Positions 18,001-26,201 of a DNA stretch of 64,000 nt are shown piece by piece. A program made the position numbers and the translations under genes. The DNA is from JBQTKD01 sp052389435. GTDB lineage: Bacteria; Actinomycetota; Actinomycetes; Sporichthyales; Sporichthyaceae. Under the pieces are notes generated by a model. That model was given only the letters and a program-made list of their open reading frames with translations, was not told the origin of the DNA and made no database searches. Where the stretch lies: assembly GCA_052389435.1 (NCBI GenBank), contig JBQTIB010000024.1:79482-143481 (forward strand). Direction: 5' to 3'. Within the stretch, counting starts at the first letter, position 1. Each line of letters opens with the position of its first letter.

Positions 18001-18274
18001 GCCTACCGCGGGATCCCGATCCGCGCGTACAAGATCCGCCTGGTCGCCGACGCCGATCTCACCGGCTTCTACGGACTCAGCGAGGATCCGCCGGTGCGGT
18101 TCGACCGCAGTCCGGTGCGAGGTGACGATCGACGCCGACGCCTCGGAGGAGCGACTGCGGGAGTTCGAGCAGATGGTCGAGGACCGCTGCGTCGGGCACG
18201 GGACTATTCGCAAACCGGTCCCGGTCGAGACCGTCTGGCACATCCGGGGCAACGACACCTCGGTCATTCTATAG
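18001..18274 (+). pseudogene. OsmC-like protein remnant, 5'-truncated and frameshifted
   Basis: One frame from 18001 reads AYRGIPIRAYKIRLV, then LTGFYGLSEDPPVRF. After about position 18110 the matching continuation is in another frame: CEVTIDADASEERLREFEQM, then VEDRCVGHGTI and a stop at 18274. The order and the RCVGHGTI motif resemble the second half of an OsmC-family peroxidase. The N-terminal half is absent and the MerR operator sits where it should be. It is a decayed gene. Confidence 0.55.
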
Positions 18275-18284
18275 TTCCTTGGAA
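18270..18284 (+). promoter_or_regulatory. Putative promoter/operator of the sulfane-sulfur operon
   Basis: TATAGT (18270-18275) is a fair -10, and the partly symmetric TTCCTTGGAA (18275-18284) follows immediately. It lies about 30 bases upstream of the MBL-rhodanese gene. The ArsR-type regulator in the same operon would be the natural ligand-responsive binder. No convincing -35 was seen. Confidence 0.3.
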
Positions 18285-18314
18285 TGTTGTACCGTCGCTG
18301 TCGGAGGTGCCGAC

Positions 18315-19670
18315 ATGGGCGCGGTCGACCTGGTGACGTTGGTGGACGAAGGTCTCGGCAACAACACGTTCCTGGTCGATCTGGGCGAGGGTCGAGCGCT
18401 CGTCGTGGACCCGAGCCGGGACCTGCGCGCGCTGCGCGCCGCTGCGGACGCCCGCGGGCTGCGCATCGCCTACGTCGCGGATACGCATCTGCACGCGGAC
18501 TTTCTGTCCGGGGCCCTGGAACTCGCGGCGAGCGACGGTGCCCGCATCCTCGCCTCGAAGTCGGGCGCCCGCGACTTCGACCACGTGGGGTTGGACGACG
18601 GCGCAGAGGTCGACCTGGGTGGGCTGCGGGTGCGGGCCCTGGCAACCCCGGGTCACACCTGCGAGCACGTCGCCTTCCAGGTGCTCGACGGCTCCGCGAC
18701 CGCCGGGGTTTTCACCGGCGGCTCGCTGCTGGTCGGGTCCGCGGCCCGCACGGACCTGATCTCCCCGGACCGGACCGAGGAACTGACCCGACTTCAGTAC
18801 CGATCCCTGCAACGGATTGCGACGCTGGGCGACGAGGTGGCGGTGTGGCCCACCCATGGCGCCGGGTCGATCTGCTCGGCACCGCCGGGCGCGGAGCGCA
18901 CCTCCACCGTCGGGATCGAGAAGGCCGGCAACGCCCTGCTGAGGGCCACCGACGAGGACGCGTTCGTCCAAGCGCTCCTGTCCTCGCTGGGCGGCTTCCC
19001 CGCCTACTTCCACCGCCTCGGCGAGCTCAACCGTCGCGGCCCGGCCGTGCTGGGCGCCCCGCAGCGACCGACGCCGCTGGGCGTGGACGAGTTCCGGCGC
19101 CTGCAAGCCCGCGGCGCGCAGATCGTCGACGTGCGACCCGTCGCGGAGTTTGCCGCCGGGCATCTGCCCGGTTCGGTGTCGATCCCGCTGCGCCCGGTCT
19201 TCGCCACCTGGCTCGGTTGGCTGCTCGACCCCGACGCCTCGCTGCTGATCGTTCGCGGGCCCGGGCAGGATCCCGCGGAGATCGTCGGGCAGGCGGTCAA
19301 GATCGGCTACGACCGCATTGTCGGCGAACTCGCCGCGGACCTCTCGAGCTGGACCGGCGGACCGTTGCGGCGCATCCCGCTGATCGACGTCGGCGCCGTC
19401 GGGACCGCGCACGTCCTCGACGTCCGGCAGGCCGACGAGTTCGCGGCCGGCCACGTGCCGGGCGCCGTGCACGTCGAACTCGGCGACCTCGCCGCACGCG
19501 CCGGTGCTACGCCGAAGGTGCCGATGGTGGTGATGTGCGGGCACGGCGAGCGCGCGATGGGGGCGGCGAGCCTGCTCGCGCGGGCGGGTCACCGCGACCT
19601 CGCGGTGCTGGCCGGTGGACCGCAGGACTGGGCAGATGCCACCGGCCGGAACCTGGAGACCGGGCGGTGA
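18315..19670 (+). CDS. MBL-fold hydrolase fused to two rhodanese domains (persulfide dioxygenase-like)
   Basis: This 451-residue protein begins with a metallo-beta-lactamase domain (THLHAD at 57-62, TPGHTCEH, ARTDL, THGAGS) like persulfide dioxygenases of the ETHE1 group. The usual GD metal ligand is GG here (FTGGSLLVG). Two rhodanese domains follow. The first, near residues 260-355, lacks the catalytic Cys; the second has it at Cys408 (VVMCGHGERA). It probably oxidises or transfers sulfane sulfur from persulfides. GGAGGTGCCGAC precedes the ATG. It leads a four-gene operon and overlaps the MFS gene by 4 bases. Confidence 0.85.
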   Translation: MGAVDLVTLVDEGLGNNTFLVDLGEGRALVVDPSRDLRALRAAADARGLRIAYVADTHLHADFLSGALELAASDGARILASKSGARDFDHVGLDDGAEVDLGGLRVRALATPGHTCEHVAFQVLDGSATAGVFTGGSLLVGSAARTDLISPDRTEELTRLQYRSLQRIATLGDEVAVWPTHGAGSICSAPPGAERTSTVGIEKAGNALLRATDEDAFVQALLSSLGGFPAYFHRLGELNRRGPAVLGAPQRPTPLGVDEFRRLQARGAQIVDVRPVAEFAAGHLPGSVSIPLRPVFATWLGWLLDPDASLLIVRGPGQDPAEIVGQAVKIGYDRIVGELAADLSSWTGGPLRRIPLIDVGAVGTAHVLDVRQADEFAAGHVPGAVHVELGDLAARAGATPKVPMVVMCGHGERAMGAASLLARAGHRDLAVLAGGPQDWADATGRNLETGR

Positions 19671-20950
19671 ACGCCGGGACCGCCGCCCCGCCGATAGAAC
19701 TGGGGCTGCGTCAGAACCTCGCCCAGTTCGCGTTGCTGGTAGCGGTCAACGCCCTCGTCGGCGGCATGCTCGGGCAGGAGCGCACCGTCCTGCCGCTGTT
19801 GGCCGAGCGGGAGTTCGGCCTGGCCGCCTATACCGCCGGGCTGACCTACATCCTCGCGTTCGGGATCGCCAAGGCCGTGACGAACTGGGTGGCCGGGACC
19901 TGGTCGGACCGGTACGGGCGCAAGCCGGTCCTGGTCGCCGGCTGGCTCGTCGCGGTCCCGGTACCGCTGATGCTGATCTGGGCCCCCACCTGGGCCTGGG
20001 TGGTGGCCGCCAACGTGCTCCTCGGCATCAGCCAGGGCCTGACCTGGTCCACCACCGTGATCATGAAGATCGACCTCGTGGGCCCCGCGCGCCGCGGCCT
20101 GGCGATGGGGTTCAACGAGGCCGCCGGGTACATGGCGGTGGCCGCGACGGCGCTGGCTACCGGATACCTGGCGCAGGCCTACGGGTTGCGCCCGGCGCCG
20201 TTCCTGCTCGGCGTCGTCTTCGCCGCGCTCGGCCTGGGCCTGTCCACCCTCGCGGTGCGCGAGACCCGGGAGCACGCCCGGGCCGAGGCCGCCGCGCACC
20301 GGACCACTTCGGCCGGCCCAACCGATGAACTGAGTGACCGTCAGGTTTTTGTGCGAGCGAGCTTCCGGGAACCGGCGCTGTCCTCGGCGAGTCAGGCCGG
20401 GTTGGTCAACAACCTCAACGACGGCCTGGCCTGGGGCCTGTTCCCGGTGCTGTTCGCGGGCTCGGGAATGTCGGTTGGGCGGATCGGGATCCTGGCCGCG
20501 ACCTACCCCGCGGTGTGGGGCTGCGGGCAGTTGCTCACCGGGGCGCTCTCGGACCGGTGGGGCCGCAAGTGGCTGATCGCGACCGGGATGTGGGTGCAGG
20601 CCGGCGCACTCGCGCTGGTCGCCGTCGGGGACTCCTTCGCGGCGTGGGCGCTGGCCGCGGTGCTGCTCGGGGCCGGCACGGCGATGGTGTATCCGACGCT
20701 GCTGGCCGTCGTCGGCGACGTTGCCCACCCCGCCTGGCGGGCCCGTGCGGTCGGGTCCTATCGGCTCTGGCGCGACGGTGGGTTCGCCGTCGGCGCCCTG
20801 CTCGGCGGGTTGATCGCCGATGCCTACGGCGTGCGCGCCGCGGTGTGGGTGGTGGCCGCGATCACGGCGGCGTCGGGGATCATCGTCGCCGTGCGGATGT
20901 ACGAGACCCACCGTCCCAACTCGAGCGTGTCGGCGCGCTGCCGTGGCTGA
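19667..20950 (+). CDS. MFS transporter of the sulfur operon
   Basis: This 427-residue protein has twelve hydrophobic segments and major-facilitator loop motifs after helices 2 and 8 (GTWSDRYGRKPVLVAGW and GALSDRWGRKWLIATGMW). The GTG overlaps the stop of the MBL-rhodanese gene (GTGA). The substrate cannot be read from sequence. The context between persulfide enzymes and an ArsR-rhodanese regulator suggests an oxidised sulfur compound such as sulfite or thiosulfate, or export of a toxic sulfur or metalloid species. Confidence 0.8.
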   Translation: MNAGTAAPPIELGLRQNLAQFALLVAVNALVGGMLGQERTVLPLLAEREFGLAAYTAGLTYILAFGIAKAVTNWVAGTWSDRYGRKPVLVAGWLVAVPVPLMLIWAPTWAWVVAANVLLGISQGLTWSTTVIMKIDLVGPARRGLAMGFNEAAGYMAVAATALATGYLAQAYGLRPAPFLLGVVFAALGLGLSTLAVRETREHARAEAAAHRTTSAGPTDELSDRQVFVRASFREPALSSASQAGLVNNLNDGLAWGLFPVLFAGSGMSVGRIGILAATYPAVWGCGQLLTGALSDRWGRKWLIATGMWVQAGALALVAVGDSFAAWALAAVLLGAGTAMVYPTLLAVVGDVAHPAWRARAVGSYRLWRDGGFAVGALLGGLIADAYGVRAAVWVVAAITAASGIIVAVRMYETHRPNSSVSARCRG

Positions 20951-21608
20951 TCGCGCCGCGAAGGAGGCCCTCTACGGCGAGTTCGCCGCCGTCGGCAAGG
21001 CCCTGGCCAACGCCAAACGCCTCGAGCTCATCGACCTGCTCGCCCAGGGCCCACGCAGCGTCGAGGATCTCGCCGCGGCCGCAGGCCTCGGGCTGACCAC
21101 CTGCTCGGCCCACCTGCAGACCCTGCGGGAGGCGGGGCTCGTGCGCACCCGCCGCGACGGCAAGCGCGTCTACTACTCCCTGGCCGGCCTGGACGTCGCC
21201 GCTCTCTGGGACGGGCTGCGGGCGGTGGCCCGGCTCCATCGCCCGCACACCGACCGCGCGCGTCTGGCCTACCTCGGCCCGGAGGATACCGAGGAGGTCG
21301 ACACGGCGACCCTGCTGCGGCGCCTGGACTCCGGCGAGGTCGTCCTGCTCGACGTGCGCCCCGAACCCGAGTACGTCGCCGCCCACCTGCCCGGGGCGGT
21401 GCACATTCCGCTGTCCGAACTCGCCGACCGGCTCGCCGAACTGCCCGCAGATCGGGAGATCGTGGCCTACTGCCGCGGCCGGTACTGCGTGCTCGCCCAC
21501 GACGCCGTCCGTCTGTTGAACGCCCGCGGCCTGACCGCGCGCCGTTCCGCCGACGGGATCCTGGAATGGCGCCTGGCGGGCCTGCCGGTGCAGTCCGGCG
21601 CCGCATGA
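20943..21608 (+). CDS. ArsR-family regulator fused to a rhodanese domain
   Basis: This 221-residue protein has an N-terminal ArsR winged helix (KRLELIDLLAQG, then TTCSAHLQTLREAGLVRT) and a C-terminal rhodanese domain (VVLLDVRPEPEYVAAHLPGA) with the active-site loop at Cys177 (VAYCRGRYC). ArsR-rhodanese fusions are associated with sensing or handling of reactive sulfur species. It starts at a GTG overlapping the MFS gene by 8 bases, so it is cotranscribed and probably represses its own operon. Confidence 0.85.
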   Translation: MADRAAKEALYGEFAAVGKALANAKRLELIDLLAQGPRSVEDLAAAAGLGLTTCSAHLQTLREAGLVRTRRDGKRVYYSLAGLDVAALWDGLRAVARLHRPHTDRARLAYLGPEDTEEVDTATLLRRLDSGEVVLLDVRPEPEYVAAHLPGAVHIPLSELADRLAELPADREIVAYCRGRYCVLAHDAVRLLNARGLTARRSADGILEWRLAGLPVQSGAA

Positions 21609-21931
21609 GCCCCCGACCGCCCGGCCGGGCCGCAGGCTCGGAGCAGGCCCACCCGGCCGACCTCACCGTCGACGGCAGCGGTCTGCTGTGCGTCCGGCTG
21701 CTGCTCCGCCTCCGGGCGACCATCGCCGAGCTGCCCGCCGGGAGCGTGGTGCACGTGATCGCCACCGATCCGGCCGCCCCGCTCGACCTCCCGGCCTGGT
21801 GCCATCTGACTGGCCATCAATACCTCGGCGTCCTGCCCATCCGCCAGCCGCCCGTCCACGTCCTGCAAGTCGGCGCATCGCCCCGCGTTTGCGAGCCCAC
21901 CCGTCCGTGGCACCTCGCCGGGCCGAGTTAG
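21605..21931 (+). CDS. TusA-like sulfur carrier with altered CPxP motif
   Basis: This 108-residue protein starts at an ATGA overlap with the preceding gene. The core reads DLTVDGSGLLCVRLLLRLR, then VVHVIATDPAAPLDLPAWCH and TGHQYLG, the signature order of TusA/SirA proteins that carry persulfide sulfur on a Cys. The Cys is kept, but the usual Cys-Pro pair is Cys-Val. Extensions at both ends lengthen it beyond the usual 75-80 residues. It probably accepts sulfur from the rhodanese domains of the operon. Confidence 0.7.
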   Translation: MSPRPPGRAAGSEQAHPADLTVDGSGLLCVRLLLRLRATIAELPAGSVVHVIATDPAAPLDLPAWCHLTGHQYLGVLPIRQPPVHVLQVGASPRVCEPTRPWHLAGPS

Positions 21932-22157
21932 CGAACGCTCCGCAGGGAAGTGCCCTAGGGGGTCTTCAAGAGGCCAAGCGCCGCAGCCTCCATCCCACGT
22001 AGAAGCGGCACGAACCCGGTCCGGTTCGACCGGACGAACCCGCGAGCGAGCCGGAAGAACCCCGCGCGCAATCGGTGGGCCCCTGCGGAGGATGCACGGC
22101 TGAAGCCCTGATTCTCCCGCCCGCGTCCCGGTCGGCGCGGCTTCGGCAAGCCCGTGC

Positions 22158-23099
22158 TCAACCACGTTCCCGAACCGAACTCCGCGCCATTGCTGCGAGC
22201 CGAGCGTTGTAGGCGCCGAGTTCGGCGTCCCCGTCACGGGCGGCACGGCGGTCGTGACGGACGGCGGCCCGGCGGTCGTCGCGGCTCCACTGCAGGAACA
22301 CGACCCCCAACGCCAGCAGCGTGGGGACCTCGGTGAAGGCCCACGCGATCGCGCCCGCCGTGGCCTGGTCGGCCAAAGGGTCCCATCCCCACGACCGTGC
22401 CGCGGCGAGGAAGCGGTCCGGGCCGAGCACCGAGGACGAGTACATGAGGCTGATGCCAAAAAAGGCGTGGAAGGGAGCCGAGGCCGCCAGCATCAGTATC
22501 CGGAACATGTGCGAGGGCCGCCCGGGCGCCGGATCGACGCCGACCACGGGCCAGAAGAACAACAGACCGACTGCGAGGAAGTGGCCGAGCATCAGGACGT
22601 GTCCGACCTGGCTGCCCATGGCTAGTGCGAACAGCGGAGTGAAGTACAGGCCGTAGAGGCTGACCACGAACAGCGCGGCCGCCACCGGGGCGAAGCTCAA
22701 CGTTCGGACCAGTCGGCTGTGCAGCACTCGCAGCAGCAGGCGCCGCGGCGTACCGGCCCGGCCGGCGGTCACGGGCAGCGCCCGCAGGGCGAGCGTCAGG
22801 GGAGCCCCGAGCAGCAGCAGGATGGGGCTGAGCATGCTCAGCACCATGTGCTGCACCATGTGAACGCTGAAGCTCAGCATGCCGTAGCGACCCAGGCCGG
22901 TGCAGGTGGCCAGGAGAACCGAGCCGAGCCCCAGCCCGAACGCCAGGGTGCGCCGCAGCGGCCACGGGTCGCCGCGGCGGCGCAACCGCCACAACCCTCC
23001 CGCGTAGAGCACCGCGGCGAGGGCAACTGCCAGCAGAGCCGCCGGTTCCGGGTGCCACGCCCGCAGCAGAACGCCCAGCGAAGGCGGATCCGGGTGCAC
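22158..23099 (-). CDS. CtaG-family cytochrome c oxidase assembly membrane protein
   Basis: This 313-residue protein has about seven membrane segments and the conserved caa3_CtaG motifs FSVHMVQHMVLSMLSPILLL, GHFLAVGLLFFWPVVGVDP and FHAFFGISLMYS. The His/Met-containing motifs point to a role in copper delivery to the Cu centres of terminal oxidases. The ATG is used; the C-terminal tail after residue 280 is polar and basic. It stands alone, divergent from the sulfur operon by about 230 bases in which I saw no gene. It fits the copper theme of the island. Confidence 0.85.
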   Translation of the reverse strand: MHPDPPSLGVLLRAWHPEPAALLAVALAAVLYAGGLWRLRRRGDPWPLRRTLAFGLGLGSVLLATCTGLGRYGMLSFSVHMVQHMVLSMLSPILLLLGAPLTLALRALPVTAGRAGTPRRLLLRVLHSRLVRTLSFAPVAAALFVVSLYGLYFTPLFALAMGSQVGHVLMLGHFLAVGLLFFWPVVGVDPAPGRPSHMFRILMLAASAPFHAFFGISLMYSSSVLGPDRFLAAARSWGWDPLADQATAGAIAWAFTEVPTLLALGVVFLQWSRDDRRAAVRHDRRAARDGDAELGAYNARLAAMARSSVRERG

Positions 23100-23278
23100 G
23101 GTGGCTCAGTTCCTTCCTCGAGTGTCGGGCGCGGCCCGCCGAGCGGGCCCGGCGACTGCCTTCGTCTCCGCGCTGTGGTGGACCCGCCTCGTAGCCGAGG
23201 GTTCACCGGAACGAGTCGCTCGGTGCTCCTGCGGGGTTCCCGCGCGAGCCGAAGCGGATTCGGTCCTGCCCCGTCGGC

Positions 23279-23503
23279 TCACTCGTGCAGAGGCAGGCCG
23301 GTCACCCGACGGTCGGCGTGGAACAGTGCCTCGGTGAGCAGCGTGCGGACATGCCCGCCGCACAGCGGTAGACCACGCGTTGCCCGCGGCGGCAGCGAGC
23401 AGCCGCGGACAGCGATCGTCGGCGTCGCCTCGGGGGTGAGCGGACACGGGGTCCATTCTCCGCCGGTCTTGCCCGCGGTCGGCGCTGCTGTGGGCTCTGG
23501 CGG
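23279..23503 (-). other. Open frame continuing past the M56 stop codon, no start codon
   Basis: After the TGA of the M56 peptidase the same frame continues for 74 codons to a stop at 23279. It is coding-like (CSLPPRATRGLPLCGGHV, then LLTEALFHADRRVTGLPLHE) but has no ATG, GTG or TTG. It may be a former C-terminal extension cut by a new stop, or a small gene with a damaged start. Confidence 0.3.
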
Positions 23504-24514
23504 TCAATGGGCGCTGCCGATCAACGGAACCGCCGGACCGAGGACCACCAGGATCGGCAGCAGAGCGAGCAGCAGCCCTGCGCCGACGGCGATCCCCGCG
23601 GCCGGGGGCCTGTCCGGGGGCTGGGTCGCCGCTGCGATCAACCGTCTGATCCGAGCCGCTACGTCCGACTGGGCCGCCGCCAGATCGGCCGTTGTCGTCG
23701 CGATTCGCGACCGTCCATCGTTGGACAGCTTGAGGAGGGCGCCCGCCAGCAGCGCGTGACCGTGGGCCCGGGCCGCAGCGTCGTCCGCGACGAGTTCGTG
23801 CAGGCGGCGTACCTCGGCGGGATAGTTCGTCAGCATTCCCACTCGCCGGGTAAGCATGGCCAGTGCGTCGGCGAGGACCGTGGCCGCGTGGTGACGGCCC
23901 CTCAGATGCGCGAGTTCGTGCTCGGCGACAGCGGCCTTCTCCGCGTCGCCGAGCAGGTCTACGGCGGCGGTGGTGAAGACGATGTGTCCTCGACGGCGCA
24001 GCCCCCCAGGGAGGCAGTACGCCTGCGGCGCGGTGTCGGGTACGACCGAGACGCGTGCGGGGAGGGCGAGGACCGACGCAGGGAGCGCCGCGGACCGCTG
24101 CGCTCCGCACCGCGCGCGGTGGAGGTCGCGGACGCGGCGGTTCGCGCCGACGCGTCGCGCGGTTGTCGCGGCGAGAGCAGACGCGAACAGCACTGGCCCG
24201 AGGGCCGCGAGGTTCCACCAGGCGGAGAACTCGGCATGGCGGCCGTAGCGGTGGTGCACGAGTGCGATGTCGGCGTGCAGCAGTGCCACCAAGCCGCGTT
24301 CGAGGACGTCGTGTGCCAGGAGCAGCGGTGCGCCCACCAACCCGGCGATCGTTGCCGCCGCGCAGCAGTGCCAGAGGGTCAGGGCCGCCAGTGGGCGCCG
24401 CGAAGTCCATCGGCGGCCGGACAGTCGGTGATCGACGAACCGCCCGGCGACGCACGTGAGCACCAGCAGGACGAGCACTCCGAACGGTCCGGCGGCCGGG
24501 AGTCGGTCGATCAT
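23504..24514 (-). CDS. M56-family membrane metallopeptidase (BlaR1/MecR1-like)
   Basis: This 336-residue protein has several N-terminal membrane segments, a cytoplasmic zincin motif AEHELAHLRGRHH (HExxH form), a downstream Glu/Asp motif HELVADDAAA, and a final membrane helix. It lacks the extracellular penicillin-binding domain of true BlaR1. Such short M56 proteins pair with BlaI/CopY repressors and cleave them on an unknown signal. Its ATG overlaps the BlaI stop (ATGA), making the pair translationally coupled. Closeness to copper genes and to beta-lactam-related wall enzymes leaves the signal open. Confidence 0.85.
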   Translation of the reverse strand: MIDRLPAAGPFGVLVLLVLTCVAGRFVDHRLSGRRWTSRRPLAALTLWHCCAAATIAGLVGAPLLLAHDVLERGLVALLHADIALVHHRYGRHAEFSAWWNLAALGPVLFASALAATTARRVGANRRVRDLHRARCGAQRSAALPASVLALPARVSVVPDTAPQAYCLPGGLRRRGHIVFTTAAVDLLGDAEKAAVAEHELAHLRGRHHAATVLADALAMLTRRVGMLTNYPAEVRRLHELVADDAAARAHGHALLAGALLKLSNDGRSRIATTTADLAAAQSDVAARIRRLIAAATQPPDRPPAAGIAVGAGLLLALLPILVVLGPAVPLIGSAH

Positions 24515-24897
24515 CGACGGTCCGACTGGCCGTCGATCAGGGCGTCGAGTGCCGAACGCAGTTCCTCGACCTCTCGCGGATCGAGAGAGCCCGCGAAACT
24601 CAGCAGCGCAGCGGTGCGGTTCCCCGCGTCCTCCAACGCACGGCCCATCAGATGCGCGGCGTAGTCGTCCTCCGTGCAGGTTGCCTGGTACTGAAACGAG
24701 CGGCCCTGTTTGGTCCGAGCGACCCAGCCCTTGACGCGCAATCGCTCGATCACCGTGATCACGGTCGTGTAGGCGACGGGATGGCTGGGCTCGAGCGCCT
24801 CGACGATGTCGCGGACGGTAAGCGCCGCGGCGCTTCGCCAGACGACCTGCATGATCCGGTTCTCCAGGTCGCCCAGCGAGCGCACCCCAGACGTCAA
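24511..24897 (-). CDS. BlaI/MecI/CopY-family repressor
   Basis: This 128-residue regulator starts at a TTG preceded by GAGGAGCCGCA. The winged helix (LGDLENRIMQVVWRSAAALT, then YTTVITVIERLRVKGWVART) and the basic stretch after it are typical of the family. The C-terminal dimerisation helices follow. Family members repress beta-lactamase or copper genes and are cleaved by a partner M56 peptidase, which is the next gene here. A longer frame to 25032 adds unrelated low-complexity residues. Confidence 0.88.
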   Translation of the reverse strand: MTSGVRSLGDLENRIMQVVWRSAAALTVRDIVEALEPSHPVAYTTVITVIERLRVKGWVARTKQGRSFQYQATCTEDDYAAHLMGRALEDAGNRTAALLSFAGSLDPREVEELRSALDALIDGQSDRR

Positions 24898-24959
24898 TGC
24901 GGCTCCTCGCTCGGCCCCATGGCGGTCCACGCTACCCGGCCACGTCCCGTAGACGCCGG

Positions 24960-25625
24960 TCAGTCCGCGATCCATTCCATGACCCGCAGCATCTTGCCGT
25001 CGGGCGTGGTCGTCCGACCGCAGTCCCGCCATCCCAGTCTCCGGTAGAGCAGCACCGCGGGATCATCGACCAGTGGCGTCACCAGTACGGCGCGCGTCCC
25101 GCCCGCCCGGGCGACGTCCGACACGAACGAGCGCACCAGATCGGTGGCGATGCCGTGCCCGCGAACCGTCTCGTCGACGGCGACGTAGGACAGAACCGCG
25201 GGCGCTGCGTGCGCCTCGGTACGGGAGGGGCCCACGGCGCGACGCAGCCGCGCCGCGTACTTGAGCGCCCGTGTCCGTACGAAGCGGGCCAGGAGTTTGG
25301 GCCTGCACAGAACGGCAACGAACCCGCGCGGGGCCAGCGCGGCGATGCGACGAGCGGACGAGGCCTGGAAGGCGCGGGGGTCCACCACGCCGGTGAGGTA
25401 GCCCACGACCTGCCCGTCCAAGTCGGCCACGACGGACCAACTGCCGTCGCTGTCGACGATGCACCGGTAGTAGGCGGCGAGGAACCGGGGGCCGAGGCGG
25501 ACGAAGAAGCCGTCCGGCATGGCGGAGCGGTGCAGCCCGGCGACGGCGGCCGCGTCTGCGACGGTCATCGGCCGGAAGGAGATCGACAGCGCGGACGAGC
25601 CGCGGCTGGACAGCGAATTGGTCAT
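24960..25625 (-). CDS. GNAT-family N-acetyltransferase
   Basis: This 221-residue protein has the GNAT fold. The beta-4 strand is followed by the acetyl-CoA pyrophosphate-binding loop VDETVRGHGIATDLVRSFV (R/Q-x-x-G-x-G/A form), and a late YRRLGW motif is typical. The N-terminal part carries SISFRPMTVADAAAVAGLH. The acceptor substrate is unknown. It is not coupled to its neighbours. Confidence 0.82.
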   Translation of the reverse strand: MTNSLSSRGSSALSISFRPMTVADAAAVAGLHRSAMPDGFFVRLGPRFLAAYYRCIVDSDGSWSVVADLDGQVVGYLTGVVDPRAFQASSARRIAALAPRGFVAVLCRPKLLARFVRTRALKYAARLRRAVGPSRTEAHAAPAVLSYVAVDETVRGHGIATDLVRSFVSDVARAGGTRAVLVTPLVDDPAVLLYRRLGWRDCGRTTTPDGKMLRVMEWIAD

Positions 25626-25758
25626 GGCGGACTCCGGGTGCGACGGATCGAGGAAGCGCCCGGGATCTGGGGCGCGCAGGACGAACGACGACGGATCGGG
25701 CCACCGAGGTGCGCCGCGATCCGGCGCGGACGGGGGTCAGTCCGCGCGTCGAGGAGTC

Positions 25759-26130
25759 CTACGTACGCCTGATGCAGAGCTCGGTCAGATCGACGGGTCG
25801 GTCGTCTCTGTCGCGTTCGCATCGCAGGGGAATTCGGGAAGCGGCCCACGGGCGCGCTGGGGCGCTTGCCTCCGGTGCCGTCGTGTCGAACGAGGACACC
25901 GACATGCGCCGCGATTCGAGGGGATCGCTGTGTTCGAGGTGGGGATGATCGGCCGTCGACCAACCGTGGCTGTCGTGGACGTGATGGGCGGCGAGCGGGG
26001 CCAGCGAGTCCGAGCCGTACGTCGCCGAGATTGCAACAGTGCGATCGGGATGCCCGCCGTGCGCCTGGGCGTGCCCCAACGGAATCGAGACCCCCAGGAC
26101 CACGACCAGCATGGCGACCAACCGCAGCAC
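25759..26130 (-). CDS. Small exported His-rich hypothetical protein
   Basis: From the GTG at 26130 this is a 123-residue protein with a clear signal peptide (LRLVAMLVVVLGVSIPLGHA). A His-rich segment follows: HAQAHGGHPDRT, AAHHVHDSHGWST and HPHLEHSD. I do not recognise the family. The histidines suggest extracytoplasmic metal binding in keeping with the island. The same frame stays open further upstream into the VanY-like gene, so the true start is uncertain. Confidence 0.5.
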   Translation of the reverse strand: MLRLVAMLVVVLGVSIPLGHAQAHGGHPDRTVAISATYGSDSLAPLAAHHVHDSHGWSTADHPHLEHSDPLESRRMSVSSFDTTAPEASAPARPWAASRIPLRCERDRDDRPVDLTELCIRRT

Positions 26131-26201
26131 CCATCGGGCGCGTGGACCTTCGACGTCCAGACTGCGCCCGGGCTGGCCACCGCGAGAAGCTGGGCGCCGT
26201 T

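Noticed and set aside
18284..20950. One giant plus-strand protein spanning the MBL-rhodanese and MFS genes
   Set aside because: The first 460 codons are an Arg-rich out-of-frame reading of the MBL-rhodanese gene. The true MFS start is GTG 19667.
21955..22161. 68-codon minus-strand frame between the sulfur operon and ctaG
   Set aside because: It is Arg/Gly-rich, with no ribosome site or motif; treated as intergenic.
24900..24955. BlaI operator CTAC...GTAG upstream of blaI
   Set aside because: The symmetry is short and imperfect compared with known TACA-n-TGTA boxes; not strong enough to list.
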